From Actinomycetota bacterium (GTDB taxonomy: Bacteria > Actinomycetota > Nitriliruptoria > Nitriliruptorales > JAHWKO01), in contig JAHWKW010000009.1 in the NCBI GenBank assembly GCA_019347675.1, positions 79,631 to 143,630 on the forward strand: DNA of 64,000 nt. The letters are read 5' to 3'. Numbering within the stretch: position 1 is the first letter of the stretch; each line of letters begins with the position of its first letter. The notes below the pieces were generated by a model. The model made no database searches. It was not told the origin of the DNA and was given only the letters and a program-made list of their open reading frames with translations. Below are positions 26,084-34,257 of this stretch, one piece after another. A program made the translations under genes and the position numbers.

Positions 26084-26578
26084 TCAGCGCCAGCCCTCGG
26101 TGACCGAATCCGGCGAGACGGCGTCCACGCTGGTGGTTTCCATCTCCTGACCGTCGCGGCGGCGGACGACACGCAGCCTGAGGCCTTTCTCCAGGTCGGT
26201 CTCGAGAAGGTGACGCACGATGAGGGTGGTCGCGTGGGGCTCAAGCAGACGAACGCCACCGCGACCGTCGACCAGTCCGTAACCGCTCTGGATGCAGTGG
26301 CCCATCAGACCACAGCTCGTGGGGTGGTTCGCGGCTCGGCCGGCGAGCTCCTCCGCGGGGGCCTTGCGGATGCAGGCGATGTCCATCACGTAGCCCTCGA
26401 TGGTCTCCTCCTCGACGGGCCGCCCGGTACTGGACACCGCCGCCTCGTCCGAGGTCGACCGTGCGTGCTTGCGGTCGCCAGACTCGGCCCCCGACTCTGC
26501 AGATGCCGGTTGGCCGGTAGCCGGCGCAAGACCTGGTTGGGGATCGTCCGGTGATGGTCCGCCGTGCCCTGATTGCAT
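26084..26578 (-). CDS. Uncharacterised protein with a conserved Cys/His domain
   Basis: About 164 residues. The first 75 are a disordered Ser/Ala/Pro-rich lead; the rest is a compact domain with GYVMDIACIRKAP, NHPTSCGLMGHCIQSGYGLV and LLEPHATTLIVRHLLE. The three Cys and several His suggest metal or disulfide chemistry, but I do not know the family by name. ATG 26578 has GAGGCGG just upstream; an ATG at 26623 within a repeated sequence is the alternative. It is divergent from the copper-storage-like gene and shares its upstream palindrome. Confidence 0.6.
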   Translation of the reverse strand: MQSGHGGPSPDDPQPGLAPATGQPASAESGAESGDRKHARSTSDEAAVSSTGRPVEEETIEGYVMDIACIRKAPAEELAGRAANHPTSCGLMGHCIQSGYGLVDGRGGVRLLEPHATTLIVRHLLETDLEKGLRLRVVRRRDGQEMETTSVDAVSPDSVTEGWR

Positions 26579-26603
26579 TGGCCGCCTCAGACGCGTTGCC
26601 TCC

Positions 26604-26639
26604 ACGATGCTGTCTGCATGCATGATGCTGTCTGCATGC
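26604..26639. repeat. Two tandem 18-base units at the 5' end of the Cys/His protein gene
   Basis: The units at 26604-26621 and 26622-26639 both read GATGCTGTCTGCATGC after their first two bases. The repeat spans the alternative upstream start codon of the minus-strand gene, so it may be leader sequence instead of coding sequence. Confidence 0.8.
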
Positions 26640-26658
26640 TCGGCACGCGGCCATCGAA

Positions 26659-26672
26659 TACGGACATCCGTA
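26659..26672. promoter_or_regulatory. Palindrome TACGGACATCCGTA in the divergent promoter region
   Basis: TACGGA and TCCGTA face each other across two bases. A half-site, TACGGA, recurs at 26679-26684. The site lies between the minus-strand Cys/His protein and the plus-strand 16-Cys protein and matches the site before the ArsR gene at all but two positions. Confidence 0.5.
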
Positions 26673-26739
26673 CGTACCTACGGATATTCCTCAGCGGCCA
26701 TAGTAGAAGCTCCGTCGGCCACCGAAGAGAGGATCCCGT

Positions 26740-27150
26740 GTGAGTCACCACGTTGATGAGATGCTCGGCACCCACCCCAGTTCGGCCACGATCGACCGCG
26801 ACGTGCTGGTCGAAGCGATCGATTCGCTCACATCCTGCGCCGACACCTGCACTGCCTGCGCGGACGCCTGCCTCGCCGAAGATCAGGTCAGCGCGCTGCG
26901 GCGCTGTATCCGCCTCAACCTGGACTGCGCTGACGCGTGCCGGACGACAGCAACAATGCTGCTACGTCAAACCGATCCGGACCGCGACGTCGTTCGGGCC
27001 GCGGTCGAGGCGTGCGCGCAGGCCTGCCGCTCGTGCGGTGGGGAGTGCGAGCGGCACGCGGAGAAGCATGAGCACTGCCGCGTGTGCGCGGACGCCTGCC
27101 GCCGGTGCGCGGACGCCTGCGAACGAGTCCTGCAGGCGCTCGCCGCCTGA
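26740..27150 (+). CDS. Copper-storage-like four-helix-bundle Cys-rich protein (DUF326/Csp family)
   Basis: A 136-residue soluble protein with 16 cysteines arranged along four helices (ADTCTACADACLAEDQ, LDCADACRTTA, EACAQACRSCGGECERH, CRVCADACRRCADACERVL). This is the pattern of Csp proteins, which hold many Cu(I) ions inside a four-helix bundle. There is no Tat signal, so it would be the cytosolic type. The GTG start has GAGAGGA upstream. It lies only 58 bases before the nuoA-like gene on the same strand, so a shared transcript is likely. Confidence 0.9.
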   Translation: MSHHVDEMLGTHPSSATIDRDVLVEAIDSLTSCADTCTACADACLAEDQVSALRRCIRLNLDCADACRTTATMLLRQTDPDRDVVRAAVEACAQACRSCGGECERHAEKHEHCRVCADACRRCADACERVLQALAA

Positions 27151-27208
27151 CAGGCAGGATGCGCGCGTCACGCGTTGACGTGACCCGCGGCGCGAGGAAG
27201 ACAGCTGC

Positions 27209-27565
27209 GTGCTCACCGCATTCGTAGGCGCCGTCACGGTGGCGGCGTCCGCCGTGGTGGTGCTGTCTGCGGCCAGCACCGTGCGGACAACGCTGGACCC
27301 GACGCTGGCCCACTGGTCGTCGACGTTGCCGGTGCTCGGGGGGCCTCATCCGCCCACACACGCCTGGAACCGGTTCCACGCCCGTTACTACCCGATGACG
27401 CTGGTCCTGATCGCCTTCGAGATGGAGATGATGTTCATGTACCCGTGGGCGGTCGTCTTCGTCGAGGAGGGCGCCAAGGCACTGGTCGAGATGGGCGTGT
27501 TCCTCGCGGTGCTGTCGCTGGGGGTGCTCTACGCCTGGCGGGAAGGCGCGTTCCGGTGGCAGTGA
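27209..27565 (+). CDS. nuoA: Complex I subunit A-like protein (divergent)
   Basis: A 118-residue protein with three membrane helices. The signature HARYYPMTLVLIAFEMEMMF followed by MYPWAVVF is clearly NuoA (canonical FDxExxFLYPWA), with the Glu retained. The loop that carries the invariant Cys (YECG) in ordinary NuoA reads LPVLGGPHPPTHAW here, so that Cys is absent. The start is a GTG. Its stop overlaps the fused B-D gene. It opens an operon of eight complex I-like genes that ends at 35652. Confidence 0.85.
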   Translation: MLTAFVGAVTVAASAVVVLSAASTVRTTLDPTLAHWSSTLPVLGGPHPPTHAWNRFHARYYPMTLVLIAFEMEMMFMYPWAVVFVEEGAKALVEMGVFLAVLSLGVLYAWREGAFRWQ

Positions 27566-28860
27566 GCGTCGGGCCGCGCCTGGGGGCGCGGGCGCCGGTC
27601 CCGGTGCTGGTGACCGCCGGGGCCAGGGCGAGGGACGCCTTGCTCGGGCTTCGCGCTGCCGATGGCGTCGACCCGGTCCACTCGCCGCGGCACGCGACGG
27701 TGCTGCTGGTCGGTGGTGCGATCCCCGGCGAGCTGTTCGAGGCGGTCGCGCACGTCCACGATCAGCTGCCCGAGCCGCGATCGGTGGTGTGGTGGGGCGG
27801 AGACGACTCCGGCGCGCTCGGGATCGACGGGGCGGTCATCGTGGCACCCGACGGCGACGTCGTGGGGACGATCCGACGGGTTCACGCTGAGCTCGTGATC
27901 GGCGAGCGGCCGTCCACCGCGCCCGTGGGCCCCGCCGTCAATCCCGTCGAGTGGCGCGGGGTGGGACCCCACGGGCACGGCGGTGAGGGGATGATGGGCG
28001 GCCAGCCCTACGGACGGGGGATGGCGATGACCGGCCCCGATCTGCGCGACGGTCTGCAACTCGACCGTGTCTCGCTGCAGGTCGGCCCGGCGCTGCCGGG
28101 GTTCCCGCCCGGTCTGGCTCTGCATGTCGAGCTCCAGGGTGACGTGATCCAGCAGGCCCGACTCGCCGCGAATCCCTTCGAGTCTGGGGAACGGGTCGGC
28201 TCGCCCCTCCGGTCGGTCGGTGACGTGTTCGACGCCGCGCGCCGACGCCCGATCCGCGTCGCCGAGGTCGAGCTGGCCCGTGCGCGGTACCACCTGCTGC
28301 GGTTGGCCGAGGCGCTGCATCTGCACGGGCTGGCCTCGGGCGGCCGTCGGGTGGCGCGCTTGGCGGTGCAGCTGCAGCCCTCTGACCTGCGGCGGATCGC
28401 ACGGCTGCGACGCTGGTTGGAGCGGGGCGTTGCCTTGTGGGGGGCCACCGCCGGGGTCGGGGTGCTGGAGGCTGGCACCGTGGAGGATCTCGGGGTCGGA
28501 GGCGTCGTGGCGCGCGCCGCCGGGGTCCCGGTCGACGCCCGCGCCGGGGATCGCACGTACCGGGCGCTCGGCTTCCAGATGATCACCCGCCAGCGCGGTG
28601 ATGCCCGGGCGCGGTGGCTGCAGCGCATCGATGAGGCGGTCCAGGCGGTGCAGCTCGTTACCGCCGCTGGCGACGCGATGGTCGGCCCCGACCACGGCGT
28701 GGAGGATCCTCGCGCCGGCACCGGTGTCCTGCTGCGACAGCTGCCGCAGTGGCTGTCGGGGCTCGAATGGGGAGATGCGGTCACCACGATCGCCAGCCTC
28801 GACCTCGACCTGGAAGCGGCCGCCGGCCTCCCACCGACCTCGTCACCGGCGCAGGGCTGA
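27562..28860 (+). CDS. Fused NuoB-like and NuoD-like subunit without any cysteine
   Basis: A 432-residue peripheral subunit. Residues about 35-100 follow NuoB (SPRHATVLLVGGAIPGELFE, then QLPEPRSVVWWGG), but all four ligands of cluster N2 are missing; where NuoB has GACA this has GGDD. From about residue 125 onward it follows NuoD (MAMTGPDLRDGLQLDRVSLQ, GFPPGLALHVELQGDV, later RYHLLRLAEALHLHG), yet the GPxHPxxHG quinone-site motif with its essential His is replaced. There is not a single Cys in the protein, so it cannot bind Fe-S clusters. GTG 27562 overlaps the nuoA stop; GTG 27556 is an alternative. Confidence 0.8.
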   Translation: MSVGPRLGARAPVPVLVTAGARARDALLGLRAADGVDPVHSPRHATVLLVGGAIPGELFEAVAHVHDQLPEPRSVVWWGGDDSGALGIDGAVIVAPDGDVVGTIRRVHAELVIGERPSTAPVGPAVNPVEWRGVGPHGHGGEGMMGGQPYGRGMAMTGPDLRDGLQLDRVSLQVGPALPGFPPGLALHVELQGDVIQQARLAANPFESGERVGSPLRSVGDVFDAARRRPIRVAEVELARARYHLLRLAEALHLHGLASGGRRVARLAVQLQPSDLRRIARLRRWLERGVALWGATAGVGVLEAGTVEDLGVGGVVARAAGVPVDARAGDRTYRALGFQMITRQRGDARARWLQRIDEAVQAVQLVTAAGDAMVGPDHGVEDPRAGTGVLLRQLPQWLSGLEWGDAVTTIASLDLDLEAAAGLPPTSSPAQG

Positions 28861-29810
28861 TGGAGGACGTCACGGCCGCGGGCCCGCTGCTGTCCGTGCT
28901 TCTCGTCGGCGGGGTGCTGGCCGCTGGGGTGCTCACGCTCACGCTCCTGGACGCCGCGCTGAGCGCCGCGATCGCCGGTGGCGGGTGGTGGCGTTCCGTG
29001 GCCGGCGAGACGTTCGGACGGGCCGCGCTCGTGTGGCAGCAGCGCGGCACCATCACGGAACGTCCGGACGTGACCCTGTGGCTGCTGGCGCCCGGGTTCT
29101 ACGGTGCGTGCGCCGCGGCCGCGGTCGCGGTCGTGCCCGTCGCCGAGGGGATCGCCGCGGCCGACGTGCGCACCGGCATCGTCGTGTTCGGAGCGGTGGA
29201 GGTCCTCACGATGGTCGCGGTGTACGTGCACGGGTGGTCGGCCAACTCCTACCTGTCGCTGATCGGCGGCTACCGCTTCCTCGCGGTGGTGTTCAGCACC
29301 CTGCTGATCAGCATGTTCGTCCTGATCGGGGCGGCCCTGCCGGCGGAGTCGCTGTCGTTCGGGGCGATCGTCGACTCGCAGGCAACGTTGTGGAACGTGG
29401 TCCGCCAGCCGCTGGGGTTGCCGTTGTGGCTCGCGGTCGGCCTGGCTACGGCCTTCTGGGGGCCTTTCCAGCTCGCGGACGCCGCCGACCTCGCCGGTGG
29501 CACCTCCGCGGAGACCTCCGGTCCCCACCGCCTCGCCTGGGCGGCGGCTCGCCGCGCCATGCTGGTCGCCTACGCCGTGGCGGGCGCCGCTGTGTTCCTC
29601 GGTGGCCACCACGGTCCTTGGCTGCCGGGCTGGCTGTGGATGGCCCTCAAGAGCATCGCCGTGCTGACACTGCTGCTGGCGTCGGGCCACCTCGCGGGGC
29701 GGTGGCGCGCCGAGCGGGTTGTGACCGTCGCGTGGACCGTGCTGCTTCCCGCGTCGTTCGTGCACCTGGTCGAGGCCGGCTCGGTCGCGCTGCTGGCCAG
29801 CGGCGGCTGA
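28860..29810 (+). CDS. nuoH: Complex I subunit H-like protein with lost quinone-channel residues
   Basis: A 316-residue membrane protein with eight or nine helices. NuoH landmarks are WQQRGTITERPDVTLWLLAP and GWSANSYLSLIGGYRFLA. Where canonical NuoH has the conserved Glu after the GalRa segment (SYE) this has VFSTLLIS, and the PFDLPEAExEL loop that lines the quinone cavity reads GPFQLADAADLAGGTSAETS, losing most acidic residues. It starts by overlapping the fused B-D stop and its end overlaps nuoJ by one base. It probably anchors the B-D subunit to the membrane but is unlikely to use quinone in the usual way. Confidence 0.82.
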   Translation: MEDVTAAGPLLSVLLVGGVLAAGVLTLTLLDAALSAAIAGGGWWRSVAGETFGRAALVWQQRGTITERPDVTLWLLAPGFYGACAAAAVAVVPVAEGIAAADVRTGIVVFGAVEVLTMVAVYVHGWSANSYLSLIGGYRFLAVVFSTLLISMFVLIGAALPAESLSFGAIVDSQATLWNVVRQPLGLPLWLAVGLATAFWGPFQLADAADLAGGTSAETSGPHRLAWAAARRAMLVAYAVAGAAVFLGGHHGPWLPGWLWMALKSIAVLTLLLASGHLAGRWRAERVVTVAWTVLLPASFVHLVEAGSVALLASGG

Positions 29811-30538
29811 TGGGTGCCGACATCGCCTTCTGGGTGTTCGCCGCTGCCGCCGTGTGGTTCGGCTGGCGGGTGTTCCGGACCGACTCGATGGTCCGGGCGT
29901 CGTTCGCGCTGCTGGCCTCCCTGCTGAACGCCGGGGCGATCATGGTGCTGCTCGCCGGCGAGTACCTGGGCATGGCGGTGTGGTTCATGATGACGGTCGA
30001 GATGACCGTCATGGCGATCTTCATGGTCGCGTTCATGATGAACCCGGCCGGCCTCAACCCGATGCAGATGGTCCACCAGCACCGCACCGCGATCGCCGCC
30101 GGCGCCAGCGTCTTCGCGGTCCTGACCGTGGCGATGGTGACCGCCGACCTGCCCGACCGGCCGGTGAGGGATGCGGCCGGGGCGATCCGCGCGCTGGGTC
30201 ACGAGGTGATGGGCTCCTCGATGCTGGTGATGCAGACCGTCGGGGTGACGCTGCTGGCGACCATGATCGGCGCCACCGTCCTCACGTCCGCCCGGGGCCG
30301 CTACGGCCCCTCCGACGAGGGTTCCCTGCCGCCGTCGTTGGACCCCGACGCCCCGCCGGACGCTCCGGTGCTGCCGACCGGGCACGCGCCAGGATCCGTC
30401 GCCGGCGGTGGGCATGGCGGCCACGGAGGCGACGGAGGCGACGGCGGTCACGGCGGTCACGGTGGTCACGGCGGTCACGGCGGGCACGGCGGGCACGACG
30501 GTCACGACGGTCACGACGGTCACGGGGGTCACGGATGA
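29810..30538 (+). CDS. nuoJ: Complex I subunit J-like protein with Gly-His-rich tail
   Basis: A 242-residue protein. Residues 1-165 are five membrane helices of the NuoJ type (SFALLASLLNAGAIMVLLAG, WFMMTVEMTVMAIFMVAFMM). After a Pro-rich linker the last 45 residues consist almost only of Gly, His and Asp with 12 histidines in GGH and DGH units. Such tails bind Cu, Ni or Zn. Normal NuoJ has no such extension. The adjacent genes for a Cys-rich Cu protein and a cupredoxin point to copper. The stop overlaps nuoK. Confidence 0.88.
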   Translation: MGADIAFWVFAAAAVWFGWRVFRTDSMVRASFALLASLLNAGAIMVLLAGEYLGMAVWFMMTVEMTVMAIFMVAFMMNPAGLNPMQMVHQHRTAIAAGASVFAVLTVAMVTADLPDRPVRDAAGAIRALGHEVMGSSMLVMQTVGVTLLATMIGATVLTSARGRYGPSDEGSLPPSLDPDAPPDAPVLPTGHAPGSVAGGGHGGHGGDGGDGGHGGHGGHGGHGGHGGHDGHDGHDGHGGHG

Positions 30539-30840
30539 CGTTGACCACCGTGCTGATCGTCGCTGCGGCGCTGGTCGGGATCGGTCTCTACGGGGCCTTG
30601 TCGCAGCAGTCGTTCGTGATGATCATGATGGGCTACGAGTTGATCATCAACGGGGTGATGCTGGCTGGTGTGGGCGGGTGGGCGCTCGCCGCCGGTGGTG
30701 AACCCAAAGGGCAGGTGCTGGTCATCGTCGCCATGCTGGTCATGGCGATCGAGGCGGCGATCGGGTTCGCCGTGGTCGTGAACGTCTACCGGGCACGGCA
30801 GGCCGACACCACCGAGGCCGTCCAGACGATGCAACGATGA
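30535..30840 (+). CDS. nuoK: Complex I subunit K-like protein
   Basis: A 101-residue three-helix protein. The two buried glutamates that carry protons in NuoK are kept: MMGYELIINGVML and VMAIEAAIGFAVVVN. The ATG overlaps the nuoJ stop and the TGA overlaps nuoL by four bases. Of the operon's subunits it is among the most canonical. Confidence 0.9.
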   Translation: MTLTTVLIVAAALVGIGLYGALSQQSFVMIMMGYELIINGVMLAGVGGWALAAGGEPKGQVLVIVAMLVMAIEAAIGFAVVVNVYRARQADTTEAVQTMQR

Positions 30841-32771
30841 CGCTGGCATGGCTGGTCGTGCTCCCGCTGGTCGCCGGCGCGGCGATCTGGGGGTTGGGCC
30901 CCCGCGAGGGCCGCCGGGCCAGGATCGTGTTGGCCGTCGCGTCCGCCGCTGCCCTGATCGCCACGTGCGCGTTGGCGGTCGTCGCGGGCGCCACGGCTGC
31001 CTCGACCAGCTGGGCGTGGGGTGCCGGGCTGCGGCTCGGGCTCGAGGTCCCGCCGCTGGCTGCTGCCGTCGCGATCACCGTCCCTGGCGTGGCGCTGGCC
31101 ACGGTCGTCTACGCGGCCGCGCACGAGGCTGCCTGCGGGCTCGCCCGCCAGCTCGGGCTGCTCGTGGTGTTCACCGGGGCCATGGAGCTGGTGGTGGTCG
31201 CTGCCGACCTGCTGACGGTTCTGATCGGATGGGAGCTGGTCGCGGCGGTCTCGTGGGCGCTGATCGGACACCAGTGGCGGGACCCGACCCGTCCGGCACG
31301 GGCCGCGCACGCGTTCAACGTCACCCGCGCCGGAGCGCTGGGGTTGTTCGTCGCCGCGGGCGCCGCCTTCGCGGCGACCGGAGGACTGACCTACACCGAC
31401 CTCGCCGCCGTCGACGGCCCGGCGTTGCATCTGGTCGCCGCAGGGGTGGTCGTGGCTGCGGTGACCAAGTCGGCGCAGCTGCCGTTCTCCCCGTGGCTGT
31501 TCTCCGCCATGGCCGGTCCCACCCCGGTGTCGGCGCTGCTGCACTCGGCCACCATGGTCGCCGCCGGCGCGTACCTGCTCGTGCGCCTGCAGCCGGTGCT
31601 GGGACCGGTCGGCTGGTTCGGGCCGGTCACGCTCACGATCGGGCTGCTCACCGCCCTGGCCGGCGGCGTCGTCGCGGTCGTGCAACACCGCGCCAAGCAT
31701 CTGCTCGCCGCCTCGACGTCGGCCCAGTACGGGCTGATGCTGGTCGCCGTCGGCGCCGGCTACCCCGTCGTCGCCACCGCACACCTGGTGGCGCACGCCG
31801 CCTTCAAGGCGCTGCTGTTCCTGGCCGCCGGGGTGGCGATCTCGGCCGTCGGCAGCGAGGTCCTGGGTCGAATGCGGCTGGGGTCACACCGGCCGGCCAC
31901 CGCGGTGCTCGCCGCGGCCGGCAGCCTGGCGTTGGCCGCCGTCCCCCCGCTCGGAGCCGCCTGGAGCAAGGAGCAGATCGTGGCCGCCGCGACGGCTGCG
32001 CACCTGCTGGCGGGGATCGTGGCGATCGTCGCCGGCGGCCTGTCTGCGCTGTACATCACCCGCTTCCAGCTGCTGGCGTTCGGTCCGAGGCGCCACGACG
32101 ACACCTCGCCACGCGACCGGAGAACTCGGCCCGGTCGGGTGGAGCTGGGCGCGATGGCCGGCCTGGCGCTGGCCACGATCGGGTTGAGCGCGCTGTGGCT
32201 GCCGCCGGTCGAGCACATGCTGCGCCGGATCGGGCAGCTGCCGTCGAGCGAGCCGTGGGAGCTCGTCGCGTCGCTGAGCGTCGTGGCGGCGGCCGCGTAC
32301 GCGGCGGTGCTGGGTGACCGCGCCGGCTGGTTGGCGTCGCTGGGCACGACCGGGGCATCCCGCCGAGTGGGCCAGTGGCTCGGGTTGTCCGAGCTGTCGC
32401 GCCGGGCGATCGCCGACCCCGTCCTGCAGTTGGCGGCGGGAACGAGGCGGTTCGACGACCGCGTGGTCGACGCCGGCGTGCGCGGGGTCGCACGGCTGGC
32501 TTCGGCCACCGCGACGCGCGCCGGCGACGCGGACGTCCGGGTCGTGGATGCCGGCGTGCGCGGCGTCGCCGCGCTGACGCGGGTTGTGGCCGAACGGTGG
32601 ACCCGGCTGACAGAGCTCGGTGTCGACGGTGCCGTGCGCGGCGTCGCCGGCGGGTTCTCGTGGAGCGCCCGGGATCTGCGCCGCCTTCAGACAGGCGCGG
32701 CCCACCACTACCTCACGATCGTCACCGTGGGCGCGGCCCTGGCCGTGGCCGTCGCCGCCCTCTGGAGGTAG
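30837..32771 (+). CDS. nuoL: Complex I subunit L-like antiporter protein
   Basis: A 644-residue antiporter subunit. It keeps the key charged residues: Glu in LIGWELVAAVSWALIG, Lys in AVTKSAQLPFSPW and Lys in AAWSKEQIV, with AGPTPVSALLHSATMVAAGA between. The C-terminal quarter (32385-32700) is a long amphipathic region with repeated VVDAGVRGVA and ending in a membrane helix, matching the lateral helix and its anchor in NuoL. This retention suggests that ion translocation is still its job. Confidence 0.9.
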   Translation: MTLAWLVVLPLVAGAAIWGLGPREGRRARIVLAVASAAALIATCALAVVAGATAASTSWAWGAGLRLGLEVPPLAAAVAITVPGVALATVVYAAAHEAACGLARQLGLLVVFTGAMELVVVAADLLTVLIGWELVAAVSWALIGHQWRDPTRPARAAHAFNVTRAGALGLFVAAGAAFAATGGLTYTDLAAVDGPALHLVAAGVVVAAVTKSAQLPFSPWLFSAMAGPTPVSALLHSATMVAAGAYLLVRLQPVLGPVGWFGPVTLTIGLLTALAGGVVAVVQHRAKHLLAASTSAQYGLMLVAVGAGYPVVATAHLVAHAAFKALLFLAAGVAISAVGSEVLGRMRLGSHRPATAVLAAAGSLALAAVPPLGAAWSKEQIVAAATAAHLLAGIVAIVAGGLSALYITRFQLLAFGPRRHDDTSPRDRRTRPGRVELGAMAGLALATIGLSALWLPPVEHMLRRIGQLPSSEPWELVASLSVVAAAAYAAVLGDRAGWLASLGTTGASRRVGQWLGLSELSRRAIADPVLQLAAGTRRFDDRVVDAGVRGVARLASATATRAGDADVRVVDAGVRGVAALTRVVAERWTRLTELGVDGAVRGVAGGFSWSARDLRRLQTGAAHHYLTIVTVGAALAVAVAALWR

Positions 32772-32773
32772 CC

Positions 32774-34255
32774 GTGCTGACTGCCGCCATCCTCGTCCCG
32801 CTCGCCGGCGCCGTCGCGCTGCTGGTGCCGCGCTGGTCCCAACGCTCGGCGCGGCTCTTCGCGGTCGCGGTCGCAGCCGTCCCGCTGTTGCTGCTGGTGG
32901 CGGCGTGGTTGCGGTTCGACATCGGCAGCGACGCGCTGTTCCAGCTCGTCGAGGAGGTCGAGTGGATCCCCACGCTGGGGGTCGCCTACCGCGTCGGGGT
33001 GGACGGCATCGCGCTCGCCGTCGCGGCAACCTCGGCGCTGCTGTTCACCGCAGCTGTGGCCTACCCGGTCGATACCCAAGGTCGTCCGCGCGGCTACTAC
33101 GCGTGGCTGCTGTTCCTCGAGGCGGTCTCCCTCGGGCTGTTCCTGTCCCTCGACCTGCTGGTCTTCTACGTCTTCTTCGACCTGTCGCTGGTCGGGATGT
33201 ACTTCCTGATCGCCCGCTGGGGCCATGAAGGCGCACGGGCTGCGGCGCTGAAGTTCTTCCTCTACACCCTGGCCGGATCGCTGGTCATGCTGCTCGCGAT
33301 CCTGGGATTGGTGCTCGCCACCGACCCGATCACCTTCTCGATGCCGGAGCTGATCGCTCGCCAGCCACTTGCCGGCCAGGGGACCCGCGCCGGGATGGTC
33401 CTCCTCGGGCTGTTGTTCGGATTGGGGGTCAAGACCCCGGTTGTGCCGCTGCACACCTGGCTGCCCCCCGCCCACGTCGACGCCCCGGCGCCCGCATCGG
33501 CCATCCTGGCAGGAGTGCTGCTGAAGATGGGCACGTTCGGGATGATCCGCATCCCGTTCTCCATGATGCGCGACACGTTCAGCCGGTACGCGTTGGCGCT
33601 GGCGATCGTCGCGGTGGTCAGCATCGTCTACGGCGCGCTCGTCGCGCTCGGCCAGGAGCACCTCAAGCGGCGCATCGCATACACGTCGGTCAACCACATG
33701 GGCTACACGGTGCTCGGCATCGCCGCCGCCGGGGGGCTGCTGTCGGGCAGCGAGCAGGCCCGCCAGCTTGCGCTCACCGGCGCGACCGTCGAGATGGTCG
33801 CCCACGGGCTGATCACCGGCGCGCTGTTCCTGATCACCGGGTCGTTCTGGCAGCGCGGCGGCACGTTCGACCTCGACGCCTATGGTGGTCTGGCCGGCCG
33901 CACCCGTGGGCTGACCGGCGCCACGGTGCTGGCCGCGTTCGCCAGCCTCGGCCTGCCCGGGCTGGCCGGTTTCGTCGCCGAGTTCCAGATCTTCGTCGGG
34001 ACCTTCGCCGTATACCCCGTCCTGGCCGGCATCGGGCTGCTCGGCGTGCTGATCACCGCTGCGCTGTTCCTGCAGATGCTCCAGCGGCTGTTCTTCGGCG
34101 ACCTCCCCGAACGCTGGTCGGCGTTCCCTGACCTGCGGCCGTCCGAGGCCGCGACCCTCGGCGTGATGCTGGCCTTCGTGGTCGCGATCGGCGTCTACCC
34201 CCGCTGGCTGCTCGACGTCGTCCACGCCGCCAGCGGCGTGCTGATCGGCAGCTGA
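32774..34255 (+). CDS. nuoM: Complex I subunit M-like antiporter protein
   Basis: A 493-residue, 14-helix protein starting at GTG with TGGAGG six bases upstream. It keeps the Lys in GVKTPVVPLHTWLPPAHVDA, the Lys in EHLKRRIAYTSVNHMGY and the Glu in GFVAEFQIFVG. The otherwise invariant Glu of the fifth helix is Asp (YVFFDLSLVGMYFLI), a conservative change. It is two bases after nuoL. Confidence 0.9.
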   Translation: MLTAAILVPLAGAVALLVPRWSQRSARLFAVAVAAVPLLLLVAAWLRFDIGSDALFQLVEEVEWIPTLGVAYRVGVDGIALAVAATSALLFTAAVAYPVDTQGRPRGYYAWLLFLEAVSLGLFLSLDLLVFYVFFDLSLVGMYFLIARWGHEGARAAALKFFLYTLAGSLVMLLAILGLVLATDPITFSMPELIARQPLAGQGTRAGMVLLGLLFGLGVKTPVVPLHTWLPPAHVDAPAPASAILAGVLLKMGTFGMIRIPFSMMRDTFSRYALALAIVAVVSIVYGALVALGQEHLKRRIAYTSVNHMGYTVLGIAAAGGLLSGSEQARQLALTGATVEMVAHGLITGALFLITGSFWQRGGTFDLDAYGGLAGRTRGLTGATVLAAFASLGLPGLAGFVAEFQIFVGTFAVYPVLAGIGLLGVLITAALFLQMLQRLFFGDLPERWSAFPDLRPSEAATLGVMLAFVVAIGVYPRWLLDVVHAASGVLIGS

Positions 34256-34257
34256 CC

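Noticed and set aside
30400..30538. Short-period GGTCAC/GACGGTCAC repeats as a possible CRISPR or non-coding repeat
   Set aside because: They are the codons of the Gly-His tail of the NuoJ-like protein, in frame to the stop, with no spacers.
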